DNA from: Bacillus licheniformis DSM 13 = ATCC 14580
GTDB taxonomy: Bacteria > Bacillota > Bacilli > Bacillales > Bacillaceae
NCBI RefSeq assembly: GCF_000011645.1
Contig: NC_006270.3
Coordinates: 3,432,501-3,496,500 of the forward strand
DNA length: 64,000 bases
Direction of reading: 5' to 3'
Positions within the stretch are counted from its first letter, which is position 1; the number at the start of each line of letters is the position of its first letter. Position numbers and translations under genes: made by a program. Shown here in pieces: positions 40,188 to 48,271 of the stretch. The notes below the pieces were generated by a model. That model was not told where the DNA came from. It ran no database searches and worked only from the letters and a program-made list of their open reading frames with translations.

Positions 40188-40934
40188 TTATGTCTGCCAA
40201 TCCAACGTTTCTAAAAATTGATACACATCCTTGTGCAGTGTTTCGCGTTCTTTATCCAATGTGATGGCATGACCTGATTCTTCATACCATTTCAGCTGCT
40301 TATCATCCGTTTCAACTTCATTGTAGATGATGTTTGCGCTATCCGTATTAATCATATGATCGTGGCGCGCCTGCACGACAAATGTAGGCGAATAGATCAT
40401 GTCCACATGCTCTCTGACATCGGCAATCAAATCCTGCAGTGCTTTCAACGTGTTCATCGGCGTTTTTTTGAATTCTTCCATCTCAGCGTTAATCTGCTCC
40501 GCTGTCTTGCCTTCAAATTTCTTATAATTGCGGGCATAATCAAGCACACCCTCGTACATCGTCTCTTCGCTTTTGATGTACATCGGCGCGCACATTGGAA
40601 CAATTCCCTTTATGGGTACAGTGTAACCCAATTTCAATGAAAAAACCCCTCCGAGAGACAGTCCGCAAGCGGCGATTTGTTCATATCCTTCCGATTTCAG
40701 ATATTCATATCCGTCCATGACGTCTTTCCACCAGTCTTCCGGTCCTGTGGAGAGAAGTTCTTCTGGAGGCACGCCGTGGCCTTTATATTGGGGCGCATGG
40801 CATGTGTAGCCTTTTTCATTCAAATATCTTCCGAGCATTCTAACGTCCGCCGTGTTGCCCGTAAATCCGTGCAGCAGCAGGACGGCTTTTTTTCCGCCTT
40901 TAAATGTGAAAGGTTGTGGTTTGACAATTTTCAT
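40188..40934 (-). CDS. est: Carboxylesterase, alpha/beta hydrolase
   Basis: 248 residues: oxyanion motif LLLHGFTGNTAD, nucleophile Ser93 in CGLSLGGVF, Asp in VQARHDHMINT and His in ESGHAITLDKE. It matches the small Est30-type carboxylesterase encoded next to secG and rnr in Bacillus. It is cytosolic (no signal peptide) and hydrolyses short-chain esters; the physiological substrate is unknown. Confidence 0.93.
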   Translation of the reverse strand: MKIVKPQPFTFKGGKKAVLLLHGFTGNTADVRMLGRYLNEKGYTCHAPQYKGHGVPPEELLSTGPEDWWKDVMDGYEYLKSEGYEQIAACGLSLGGVFSLKLGYTVPIKGIVPMCAPMYIKSEETMYEGVLDYARNYKKFEGKTAEQINAEMEEFKKTPMNTLKALQDLIADVREHVDMIYSPTFVVQARHDHMINTDSANIIYNEVETDDKQLKWYEESGHAITLDKERETLHKDVYQFLETLDWQT

Positions 40935-41030
40935 GATTCACTGTCTCCTTTTCATATGTATTCTTCCACGTTTAGTCTTGAAACAAACTTTATCAATCGG
41001 CCGGCCCCTTCAGACAAAGACCGGCAAATA

Positions 41031-41062
41031 GGAAAAAGGCCTGACTTGAACATCAGACCTCA
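41031..41062 (-). terminator. Terminator after secG
   Basis: On the minus strand AGGTCTGA and TCAGGCCT pair and are followed by T-rich sequence, just beyond the secG stop. Confidence 0.7.
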
Positions 41063-41074
41063 TGCTTCATTGTC

Positions 41075-41305
41075 TTATACAAAGTAAGCAAGCGCAATCG
41101 TTAAGAAAAAGAAAAGCACGGTTAAAACGACCGTCATCCGGTGAAGAATCAAATCAAGTCCTCTTGCTTTCTGCTTTCCGAAAAGCTGCTCGGCTCCGCC
41201 GGAAATCGCGCCTGATAATCCGGCGCTTTTGCCGGATTGCAGTAAAACGACAACGATTAATACGATACTTACAATCACTAATAAGACCGTTAAAAATGCG
41301 GCCAT
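41075..41305 (-). CDS. secG: Preprotein translocase subunit SecG
   Basis: 76 residues with two membrane helices (LTVLLVIVSIVLIVVVLLQ and MTVVLTVLFFFLTIALAYFV) and the conserved QSGKSAGLSGAISGGAEQLF loop. It is the auxiliary subunit of the SecYEG channel. GGAGGTGTAGGTT precedes the ATG. Confidence 0.95.
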   Translation of the reverse strand: MAAFLTVLLVIVSIVLIVVVLLQSGKSAGLSGAISGGAEQLFGKQKARGLDLILHRMTVVLTVLFFFLTIALAYFV

Positions 41306-41423
41306 AACCTACACCTCCAGACAAACTGGCTGACAATAGTTTTATTTTACATGAAAAGCAAGCGCATGTCACGAGCGTTTCGAACAGCTTTTTTTATTTT
41401 TTCCCAGCGCCGGAATAAGGTAT

Positions 41424-41450
41424 ACAAAAAAAGAGAGCGGCTCTGCTCCC
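41424..41450 (-). terminator. Terminator of the abh-like gene
   Basis: On the minus strand GGGAGC and GCTCTC (one wobble) pair over AGAGCC, with seven T following. Confidence 0.6.
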
Positions 41451-41475
41451 TTTCCTGCGGAATATGTAATCACAT

Positions 41476-41760
41476 TTATTTCTTTTCTGACAGTGCCGCC
41501 ATCATATCTTCCAGGAGCATTTCCGCTCCGCGCGGGCTGAGTACGATTTTGCCGCCCGCATACGTTTTATTTTTCGTGGTGATGTCGCCGGTCATCAAAC
41601 ATGCCATGTTTGCGGCGTATTTTGTCAAAATGATGTTTTCGCCGTCGGTATATATTTCGAGCGGGTCCTTTTCATTGATATTCAGCACCCTGCGCATTTC
41701 GACCGGGAGAACGACTCTGCCGAGCTCATCGATTCTCCGGACAATCCCGGTATTTTTCAC
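41476..41760 (-). CDS. AbrB-family transition regulator, Abh-like
   Basis: 94 residues from GTG at 41760 (AAAGGAGG upstream). The N-terminal swapped-hairpin domain reads KNTGIVRRIDELGRVVLPVE, MRRVLNINEKDPLEIYTDGE. The C-terminus (CLMTGDITTKNKTYAGGKIV, LSPRGAEMLLEDMMAAL) is closer to Abh than to AbrB. It would regulate stationary-phase functions. It sits in a cluster of small regulators sharing a palindromic leader element. Confidence 0.85.
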   Translation of the reverse strand: MKNTGIVRRIDELGRVVLPVEMRRVLNINEKDPLEIYTDGENIILTKYAANMACLMTGDITTKNKTYAGGKIVLSPRGAEMLLEDMMAALSEKK

Positions 41761-41788
41761 GTTTGAAAAGCCTCCTTTTCTCCTTTCT

Positions 41789-42019
41789 TTATTGACTTTT
41801 GTCAACATCTTTATAATAAAAGAGATCTTCAAATTTTTTGTTGAAATACTGAATCATCTTTCCGATCACAAGTTGTCCGGGCCTCCTTTCGCCATTTAAA
41901 ACTCTGCTGAGTGTCGCCGGGGATACGCCGATTTCAATGGCAAGCTGATTTAAGGAGAGATTGTGTTCAATCATGTACTGGAGAACAAAATCTCTTTTGA
42001 TATGAATCTTTTTTACCAT
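41789..42019 (-). CDS. Small XRE regulator (YvzC-like)
   Basis: 76 residues from the ATG at 42019 (AAGGGGAGTAATC upstream). A single helix-turn-helix domain: VLQYMIEHNLSLNQLAIEIG, VSPATLSRVLNGERRPGQLV, then KMIQYFNKKFEDLFYYKDVD. It is divergent from the first rghR paralogue and overlaps the leader of the Abh-like gene. I believe it corresponds to YvzC, but that name is from memory. Confidence 0.82.
   Translation of the reverse strand: MVKKIHIKRDFVLQYMIEHNLSLNQLAIEIGVSPATLSRVLNGERRPGQLVIGKMIQYFNKKFEDLFYYKDVDKSQ
41792..41805. promoter_or_regulatory. Shared palindrome, copy 1 (Abh-like leader)
   Basis: TTGAC-TTTT-GTCAA, a perfect palindrome with a four-base centre, in the leader of the Abh-like gene. 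Two near-identical copies lie in the promoter regions of the two rghR paralogues. Confidence 0.6.
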
Positions 42020-42065
42020 GATTACTCCCCTTTCTAATCTCTTATGTTTCTTTTTATCTACATTG

Positions 42066-42094
42066 AACATATACGATTTGTTAACTTTTGTCAA
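42066..42094 (-). promoter_or_regulatory. Promoter of the XRE regulator containing palindrome copy 2
   Basis: On the minus strand TTGACA (42089-42094), 17 bases, TATGTT (42066-42071). The -35 forms part of TTAACTTTTGTCAA (42081-42094), which repeats the palindrome at 41792, so a bound regulator would block the promoter. Confidence 0.7.
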
Positions 42095-42174
42095 TACTTT
42101 TACCATCCATATGTTTCCTATAGGCAATATTCGTACTAAAATATTTTATAATAAGAGATTGCGAGGTTTTGGCC

Positions 42175-42576
42175 ATGACGAACTTTGGACACCATTTACG
42201 ACAATTAAGGGAACGGAAAAAACTGACCGTCAATCAACTGGCGATGTATTCCGGCGTCAGTTCGGCAGGCATTTCGCGAATCGAAAACGGAAAGCGCGGC
42301 GTGCCGAAGCCGGCGACGATCAGAAAACTGGCGGACGCTTTGAAAGTCCCGTATGAGGAACTGATGGCATCTGCAGGCTATATCAGCGCGTCTACAGTCC
42401 AGGAAGCAAGAAGCAGCTATGATTCCATTTACGACATCGTGTCACAGTACGATTTAGAGGACCTTTCTCTGTTTGACAGCGAAAAGTGGAAGGTGCTTTC
42501 AAAAAAAGACATCGAAAACCTGGACAAATATTTCGACTTTCTCGTGCAGGAAGCAAGCAGCCGAAACAAAAACTGA
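42175..42576 (+). CDS. rghR: RghR-family repressor, first paralogue
   Basis: 133 residues from the ATG at 42175 (GAGGTTTTGGCC upstream). An N-terminal XRE domain (LRQLRERKKLTVNQLAMYSG, VSSAGISRIENGKRGVPKPA) is followed by YEELMASAGYIS and a C-terminal helical domain. B. subtilis RghR (YvaN) represses rapG and rapH. About half of its residues are shared with the next gene. Confidence 0.82.
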   Translation: MTNFGHHLRQLRERKKLTVNQLAMYSGVSSAGISRIENGKRGVPKPATIRKLADALKVPYEELMASAGYISASTVQEARSSYDSIYDIVSQYDLEDLSLFDSEKWKVLSKKDIENLDKYFDFLVQEASSRNKN

Positions 42577-42651
42577 ATACTTCTCCGCGGCACACTCTCC
42601 TCTCTATCATTTTCGTCTGTTTACGATCCTGCTGTTATTTTATCCCTTATG

Positions 42652-42665
42652 TTAACTTTTGTCAA
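42652..42665. promoter_or_regulatory. Shared palindrome, copy 3 (second rghR)
   Basis: TTAACTTTTGTCAA, identical to copy 2. The flanking 60 bases are also alike upstream of both rghR genes (for example TTTCCTATAG), showing the promoter region was duplicated with the gene. Confidence 0.6.
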
Positions 42666-42747
42666 TATTTTTCCTGTCTAAGTATTTCCTATAGTCAACA
42701 TTTGTATTAAAATGTTCATATCATGAATTTGCGGGGGGGGGATGGCG

Positions 42748-43146
42748 ATGACAAGGTTCGGCGAGCGGCTCAAAGAGCTGAGGGAACAAAGAAGCCTGTC
42801 GGTTAATCAGCTTGCCATGTATGCCGGTGTGAGCGCCGCAGCCATTTCCAGAATCGAAAACGGCCACCGCGGCGTTCCCAAGCCCGCGACGATCAGAAAA
42901 TTGGCCGAGGCTCTGAAAATGCCGTACGAGCAGCTCATGGATATTGCCGGTTATATGAGAGCTGACGAGATTCGCGAACAGCCGCGCGGCTATGTCACGA
43001 TGCAGGAGATCGCGGCCAAGCACGGCGTCGAAGACCTGTGGCTGTTTAAACCCGAGAAATGGGACTGTTTGTCCCGCGAAGACCTGCTCAACCTCGAACA
43101 GTATTTTCATTTTTTGGTTAATGAAGCGAAGAAGCGCCAATCATAA
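42748..43146 (+). CDS. rghR: RghR-family repressor, second paralogue
   Basis: 132 residues from the ATG at 42748; a tract of nine G (42733-42741) is the ribosome-binding site. ATG at 42742 is too close to it. XRE domain LKELREQRSLSVNQLAMYAG, VSAAAISRIENGHRGVPKPA, followed by YEQLMDIAGYMRADE. It is a tandem duplicate of the preceding gene. Two rghR genes are also reported in B. subtilis (rghRA, rghRB). Confidence 0.82.
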   Translation: MTRFGERLKELREQRSLSVNQLAMYAGVSAAAISRIENGHRGVPKPATIRKLAEALKMPYEQLMDIAGYMRADEIREQPRGYVTMQEIAAKHGVEDLWLFKPEKWDCLSREDLLNLEQYFHFLVNEAKKRQS

Positions 43147-43188
43147 AAAGCCGAATTTCCCTTTTAGGAGAAGTTCGGCTTTTTTCGG
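43145..43188. terminator. Bidirectional terminator between rghR and opuC
   Basis: AAAAAGCCGAA and TTCGGCTTTTTT pair around about 17 bases, serving the convergent genes on both strands. Confidence 0.8.
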
Positions 43189-43193
43189 CTGCC

Positions 43194-43871
43194 TTAAGCG
43201 GCATCCGGATTCGGCGTCTTGCCTTTATGATGCTTAACGGGGCTCAGCGCACGCTCGAGCCATCCCATGAACAGATCGGCGATGATCGCCATCAGCGCCG
43301 TCGGGATCGCGCCTGCTAGAATGATCGCTGTTCCGTTGGTCGCGTTTGATCCCCTGACAATGATATCCCCGAGGCCGCCTGCGCCGACAAACGTGCCGAT
43401 GGCCGTAATGCCGATCGCGATGACGAGCGCGGTTCTGAGCCCCGCCATAATGACCGACAAGGCGAGGGGAAGCTCCACCATCCGGAGCACTTGAAATTTC
43501 GTCATGCCCATCGCCTTCCCTGATTCAAGATAGGCATGCTCGATGCTGGCGATTCCCGTATATGTGTTTCGAATGATCGGCAACAGCGAATACAAAAACA
43601 ATGAAAGAATCACCGTGTTTGCGCCGAGCCCCATGACAAGCATCAAGACGGCGAGCATCGCCAGCGCCGGAACCGTTTGAATGACATTAGTGATGGAAAA
43701 GACCCATTTGCTGATTTTACGGTATCTGGCGATGAAAATGCCGGCCGGGATGCCGACGACGGCGGCGAACAATACGCCGTATGCCGACATTAAAAAGTGG
43801 CGGTAAAATTCCCCCAGCACATAGCCGCCGTTTTGCGCGTAATACGTCCAAAGCTGCTGCAGCACTTCCAT
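43194..43871 (-). CDS. opuCD: Osmoprotectant ABC transporter permease OpuCD
   Basis: 225 residues, about five to six membrane helices, with the permease EAA-type loop (YLESGKAMGMTKFQVLRMVE, LPLALSVIMAG). It is the last gene of opuCA-CB-CC-CD. With OpuCB it forms the channel for glycine betaine, carnitine and choline-type solutes. The opuB operon is very similar, so the C designation rests on the neighbouring OpcR-like gene and yvbG. Confidence 0.88.
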   Translation of the reverse strand: MEVLQQLWTYYAQNGGYVLGEFYRHFLMSAYGVLFAAVVGIPAGIFIARYRKISKWVFSITNVIQTVPALAMLAVLMLVMGLGANTVILSLFLYSLLPIIRNTYTGIASIEHAYLESGKAMGMTKFQVLRMVELPLALSVIMAGLRTALVIAIGITAIGTFVGAGGLGDIIVRGSNATNGTAIILAGAIPTALMAIIADLFMGWLERALSPVKHHKGKTPNPDAA

Positions 43872-43887
43872 TTGTCATCCCCTCCTT

Positions 43888-44805
43888 TTACTCAAAATAA
43901 TTGTGCTTCTTTAAAAACTCGGCCGCGACGACAGAAGGCTCTTTCAGCTTTCCATCGACTTCGTAATTGAGCTCCTGCATCGTTTCGGTGTCGATTTTTC
44001 CAATCAGTTTATTGATGGTCTCTTCAAGCTCCGGATGCTCCTTCAGCACTTTTTCCGGCACGACCGGCGAACAGTCATACGGCGGGAAAAAGCGTTTATC
44101 GTCTTTTAACAGCTTTAAATCATAGGCTTTGATCCTGCCGTCTGTTGAATAGGCAAGAACGATATCCATTTTGCCGTTTTTGACGGCGTCATAAACGAGT
44201 CCGATCTGCATTGGAAAGGTCGAGCCAAATGAAAACCCGTATTCCTGTTTAAATCCCGGATATCCGTCGCCTTTTCGTTTCAGCCATGCATTGTCAACGC
44301 CAAGCTTCAGTTGATCCGCGTCTTTTTTCAGATCGGATATGGTTTCATAGTTCCCTTTTTCAGCGAGTTCTTTCGTGACTGTAAAAGCGTACGTATTGTC
44401 AAATCCGTAAGAATCGAACCATTTGTAGTTGAATTTCTTTTGAAAGTCCTGCTGTACGATGCGGAGCGCTTTTTTCGGGTCTTTCTCCGCTTCCCTTCCA
44501 AGCGTGCTTGTCAGGTCAGTTCCCGAATAGCGCGTCGCAGAAATGTCGATGTCTCCGCCGAGCATGGCCTGGTGCTGCACATAGTTTGAGCCGAGGTTTT
44601 TGACCAGCACCGTATTGAGATCCGTATCATGCTCGATCAAAAGCGAGATCATATTGGCAAGAATTTCGGATTCGGTCAGGTTTTGCGCTCCGATTTTGAT
44701 CGTTTTATCGGAAGCCCCGCCAAGGCCCGGCAGCGCACAGCCGCTGATCAAAAGCGAGAGGACCAGCATGACGGCGCCGAGCCGTCTCAGTTTTTTTGTT
44801 TGCAT
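43888..44805 (-). CDS. opuCC: Osmoprotectant-binding lipoprotein OpuCC
   Basis: 305 residues from the ATG at 44805 (AAGGAGTTGGCTCTT upstream). Signal peptide with lipobox LLISGC. OpuAC-like substrate-binding fold: IKIGAQNLTESEILANMISL, VLVKNLGSNYVQHQAMLGGD, DIVLAYSTDGRIKAYDL. It catches osmoprotectants outside the membrane and delivers them to OpuCB/CD. Confidence 0.92.
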   Translation of the reverse strand: MQTKKLRRLGAVMLVLSLLISGCALPGLGGASDKTIKIGAQNLTESEILANMISLLIEHDTDLNTVLVKNLGSNYVQHQAMLGGDIDISATRYSGTDLTSTLGREAEKDPKKALRIVQQDFQKKFNYKWFDSYGFDNTYAFTVTKELAEKGNYETISDLKKDADQLKLGVDNAWLKRKGDGYPGFKQEYGFSFGSTFPMQIGLVYDAVKNGKMDIVLAYSTDGRIKAYDLKLLKDDKRFFPPYDCSPVVPEKVLKEHPELEETINKLIGKIDTETMQELNYEVDGKLKEPSVVAAEFLKKHNYFE

Positions 44806-44818
44806 AAGAGCCAACTCC

Positions 44819-45472
44819 TTATGATACTTCCTTCATCCCTTTTAATCCTTGAGGCGTGACTTTGTCTTCGGTTTTCGACAGAATATAGTCGATCACGATG
44901 GCCAGTATCGTAACCGGCACCGCTCCGGCGATAATGTACTCAGGCTGGTACAGGTTGAGCCCGATAAAAATATAGTCGCCGAGACCGCCGCCGCCGATAA
45001 AAGCCGAAAGCGTCGCCCAGCCGATTAAGTAAACGGTGGACGTCCGGATGCCTGCCATGATCACCGGCACCGATAGCGGCAGCTCGACCAGGCGGATTTG
45101 TTCCCATGCAGTCATACCGATTCCCTTTCCTGACTCAAGCAAATTTTGATTGACGCCTTTTACGCCCGTGTAAGTGTTTCTCAGAATCGGTAGGACTGAA
45201 TAGAAAAACAGCGCGACAATCGCCGGAATCTTTCCCACTCCGAGAAGCGGGATAAAAAACGCCAGGATCGCCAAACTCGGCAGCGTCTGAATGATGTTGA
45301 CAACGCCGATCACGACGCCGGCTCCTTTTTTCATTCTCGTTAAAACGACACCGAGCGGAACCGCGAAAATGATGCCGAGCAGAACCGCGAAAATGGATAT
45401 ATATAAGTGCTCCCATGTTTTATAAAGCATTTCCCCGCCGTTGTGCTGAAGAAATTGGACAAGCTGATTCAT
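44819..45472 (-). CDS. opuCB: Osmoprotectant ABC transporter permease OpuCB
   Basis: 217 residues from ATG at 45472 (GGAGGTGCATCAATC upstream). Six hydrophobic segments and the coupling loop LLESGKGIGMTAWEQIRLVE, LPLSVPVIMAGIRTS. It pairs with OpuCD; both are adjacent to the binding protein gene. Confidence 0.92.
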   Translation of the reverse strand: MNQLVQFLQHNGGEMLYKTWEHLYISIFAVLLGIIFAVPLGVVLTRMKKGAGVVIGVVNIIQTLPSLAILAFFIPLLGVGKIPAIVALFFYSVLPILRNTYTGVKGVNQNLLESGKGIGMTAWEQIRLVELPLSVPVIMAGIRTSTVYLIGWATLSAFIGGGGLGDYIFIGLNLYQPEYIIAGAVPVTILAIVIDYILSKTEDKVTPQGLKGMKEVS

Positions 45473-45493
45473 GATTGATGCACCTCCCTGCAT

Positions 45494-46633
45494 TTAACGT
45501 TGAACAAGGGTTTCTTCATCTCCCCAAATCGAGTCGTACACGATATCGACAAGGTTTGCCCTTGTGACAATCCCGACAAGGCGGCCCTCTTCATCAAGAA
45601 CGGGAACATATTTGAATCCCCTTTTCAAAATTTTCCGGACGGTATCCCTGATGAGCGTTCCTTTTTGAACGGAGTAAACATTCTCATTGACAACCTCCCC
45701 GACTGTGACGGATTTTTTCCGGTTCTGATCGATGATTTCAACATCGATATATCCTTTTAAGACATTGTGTTCGTCCACGACGAGCAGTGAATCGACGCGG
45801 CGTTCCCTCATCACTTGAATTGCTTCAGTCAGGTTTTTTTCGCTCGTAATCGTGACCGGATTCGGGTTCATTACTTGTTCGACATGCTCGATGTCAGGAC
45901 GGGACTGAAGAAGCCTCTCTTTTCCGATAAATTCCTCAACGAATTCATCCGCCGGTTTCCGCAAAATGTCGTCAGGCGATCCGACTTGCACGATCTCGCC
46001 GGCGCGAAGGATGACGATTCTGTCAGCAAGCTTAATCGCTTCATCCATATCGTGGGTTACAAAGACAATCGTTTTGTCCAGCGATTTCTGAAGCTTTTTG
46101 AACTCTTCCTGAAGCGAATCACGGGTAATCGGGTCCAGCGCTCCGAACGGTTCATCCATTAAAATGAGGGGCGGCTCTGCCGCAAGCGCCCGCAGCACGC
46201 CGATTCTCTGCTGCTGTCCGCCGCTTAGTTCATGAGGGTAGCGGTTCAAATATTCCGGCCCCATATCAACGAGCTGCAGCAGTTCCTCCGCCCGCTTCTT
46301 TCGCTTTTCTTCCGGCCATTTCAAAAGCCTCGGAACGAGCGTGATATTCTGCTGAATCGTCATATGGGGAAAGAGTCCGATTTGCTGAATGACATAGCCG
46401 ATTTTCCGGCGCAGCTCCACCGGGTCCTGATCCATTATGTTTTCTCCGTCGATGTAAATGCTTCCTGAAGTCGGTTCAATCAAGCGGTTGATCATTTTCA
46501 TCGTCGTTGTTTTCCCGCAGCCGCTCGGTCCGATAAAGACGATAAATTCACCTTTTGCTATATCAAGGTTAATGTTTTTGACCGCTTTTTTTCCGCCTTT
46601 ATAAACCTTTGATACATTCTCTAGCTTCAGCAA
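45494..46633 (-). CDS. opuCA: Osmoprotectant ABC transporter ATPase OpuCA with CBS domains
   Basis: 379 residues from TTG at 46633 (GGAGG eight bases upstream), matching the usual family length. Walker A GPSGCGKTTT, signature LSGGQQQRIGVLRAL and Walker B LILMDEPFGALDP. Two CBS domains at about residues 255-375 (MNPNPVTITSEKNLTEAIQV, GIVTRANLVDIVYD) sense ionic strength or nucleotide in related transporters. First gene of the operon. Confidence 0.95.
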   Translation of the reverse strand: MLKLENVSKVYKGGKKAVKNINLDIAKGEFIVFIGPSGCGKTTTMKMINRLIEPTSGSIYIDGENIMDQDPVELRRKIGYVIQQIGLFPHMTIQQNITLVPRLLKWPEEKRKKRAEELLQLVDMGPEYLNRYPHELSGGQQQRIGVLRALAAEPPLILMDEPFGALDPITRDSLQEEFKKLQKSLDKTIVFVTHDMDEAIKLADRIVILRAGEIVQVGSPDDILRKPADEFVEEFIGKERLLQSRPDIEHVEQVMNPNPVTITSEKNLTEAIQVMRERRVDSLLVVDEHNVLKGYIDVEIIDQNRKKSVTVGEVVNENVYSVQKGTLIRDTVRKILKRGFKYVPVLDEEGRLVGIVTRANLVDIVYDSIWGDEETLVQR

Positions 46634-46678
46634 AACGCACACCTCCAACTGTTTTTTAAAAATTTCAACATCTCATTC

Positions 46679-46720
46679 ATTATAAGATACACTTTGTAAA
46701 ATAAAAAGTTTACAAAGTGT
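46679..46720 (-). promoter_or_regulatory. opuC promoter with 12-bp inverted-repeat operator
   Basis: ACACTTTGTAAA (46689-46700) and TTTACAAAGTGT (46709-46720) are a perfect 12-bp inverted repeat with an eight-base centre. The minus-strand -10 TATAAT is at 46679-46684, so the repeat covers the -35 to -15 region. It is a strong candidate for the site of the OpcR/GbsR-type repressor encoded divergently at 46891. Confidence 0.75.
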
Positions 46721-46890
46721 TCAAATTATATATATAAGACATAAAAAAATATATTCATGGCATCAATTTGCCGGTTATTCTTAAAATTGCGGCTGATTTC
46801 TTTGTTTTTCTGTCGTTTTAGTGTTTTCAACCGCTAACAAAATTATGATATATTGACAATAAAATTGGCTGCCCGAAGGGATGATGAGCT

Positions 46891-47430
46891 TTGGAGGAAA
46901 ACGCTTTAAAAGTGATTGAACAAGCGGAAGAACATTTCATAGAAAAAATCGCCGAAAATATGAATACATACGGTCTATCATCAACTGTCGGCCGCGTGCT
47001 CGGGATCATCTATATGAACAGAAAGCCGATGACCTTAAATGAACTGTCAGAAGAAACGGGCATGAGCAAAACGAGAATGAGCCAGGTCGTCCGCGAAATG
47101 ATCGATTTAAATATAGCTGAAAAAGTTTTTGAAAAAGGCGTCCGCAAAGATCTGTACGATGTCGAACAAGACTATTATCAAACGTTTATTTCATTGTTTA
47201 CGGCCAACTGGAGCAAAGTCGCCAAAAAGAACAGGATGATTGGGAAAAAAATCAGAAAAGAGCTGTTGGAGGCGCTCGAGGAAGAAGGCCTTACGCCTGA
47301 AACCGAAGCTAAAATCAACGAGCTGCTGGCTGAAACAAAACAATGGATCGATTACTGCGAGTGGCTTGACAATCTGATCGCGTTTTTGGAAAGCGAAGAG
47401 ATCTTCAAGCATGTGCCAAAACCTTCATAA
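46891..47430 (+). CDS. GbsR/OpcR-type MarR-fold regulator
   Basis: 179 residues from TTG at 46891 (ribosome site AGGG about 12 bases upstream, weak). EEHFIEKIAENMNTYGLSST, VGRVLGIIYMNRKPMTLNEL and SEETGMSKTRMSQVVREMID form the winged helix-turn-helix; FEKGVRKDLYDVEQDYYQTF is a GbsR-family feature. OpcR represses opuC in B. subtilis, and the divergent position fits. YvaV is a close alternative. Confidence 0.88.
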   Translation: MEENALKVIEQAEEHFIEKIAENMNTYGLSSTVGRVLGIIYMNRKPMTLNELSEETGMSKTRMSQVVREMIDLNIAEKVFEKGVRKDLYDVEQDYYQTFISLFTANWSKVAKKNRMIGKKIRKELLEALEEEGLTPETEAKINELLAETKQWIDYCEWLDNLIAFLESEEIFKHVPKPS

Positions 47431-47435
47431 ACAAA

Positions 47436-47465
47436 AAAAGCTGCGAAGACTAAGCAGCTTTTTTG
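47436..47465. terminator. Bidirectional terminator between the OpcR-like gene and yvbG
   Basis: AAAAAAGCTGC and GCAGCTTTTTT pair over GAAGACTAA between convergent genes. Confidence 0.85.
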
Positions 47466-47476
47466 CATTTCCTCAA

Positions 47477-48121
47477 TTATCCCGCCAACACCGGAAACAT
47501 CCCTTTCAATCCCGTTCCGATCATGCCGACCGCCACGACAGCCAAAATCAGGCCCATCAGCCGGGTGATCACGTTCATCTCCGTCTGGCCCAATTTGTTG
47601 CTGATCAGCGTAGAATAATGAAAGGCCGCAAACGTCAGCAGGAGGACGGCGGCGATGCCGATGATCATTCCGCCAAAATGCACCAGACTGCGGCTTCCGG
47701 CCGAAAGGCTCATCACCGTCGCAATCGTTCCTGGCCCCGAAATGATCGGAATGCTGAGCGGCGTCACCGATATATCCTCCTTTTCCTTGCTCTCGCGATG
47801 CTCAGCATGATGCAGCGACTGAACATGGGACTGCTTTGCATTCAGCAGGTTGTAGGCAATTCCGAATATAAATATGCCGCCGGCAATTCGCAGCGCATGG
47901 ATGTTGATGTCAAAAAGCCTGAAGATAAACTCTCCGAATATGAGAAACGCGATCAGGATCAGAAACGATAAAACCGCGGCCTTTCTCGCCAATGCGGTGC
48001 GTTCTTTCGCTTCGTAGCCTTCTGTGAGCGCTAAAAAGATCGGAACATTGCCGATCGGATTTGTGACGGCGAACAATGATACAAAAACGTGGATGATAAA
48101 AGCAAACACGGTTAAAGCCAC
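47477..48121 (-). CDS. yvbG: MarC-family membrane protein YvbG
   Basis: 214 residues, six membrane helices. FVSLFAVTNPIGNVPIFLAL is the MarC signature, and PLSIPIISGPGTIATVMSLS the second repeat. Members were once thought antibiotic-related; their transport role is unclear. GTG start, with GAGG five bases upstream. Confidence 0.9.
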   Translation of the reverse strand: MALTVFAFIIHVFVSLFAVTNPIGNVPIFLALTEGYEAKERTALARKAAVLSFLILIAFLIFGEFIFRLFDINIHALRIAGGIFIFGIAYNLLNAKQSHVQSLHHAEHRESKEKEDISVTPLSIPIISGPGTIATVMSLSAGSRSLVHFGGMIIGIAAVLLLTFAAFHYSTLISNKLGQTEMNVITRLMGLILAVVAVGMIGTGLKGMFPVLAG

Positions 48122-48271
48122 TCCTTCCTCTGTATAAAAATACGGGTAATCGATTTTTACCTCCGACGCTGACCGCTTAAACTTTCAAAAAACAATGACA
48201 CCTTCCTGCACTTTCATTTATAATGAACCTTTATAGGCCAAAATAACTATTTTAAAGGAGATTTTATTTTC

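Noticed and set aside
42721..43140. 139-codon minus-strand frame opposite the second rghR gene
   Set aside because: The plus-strand gene is clearly real (XRE domain), and the opposite frame has no ribosome site or family resemblance.
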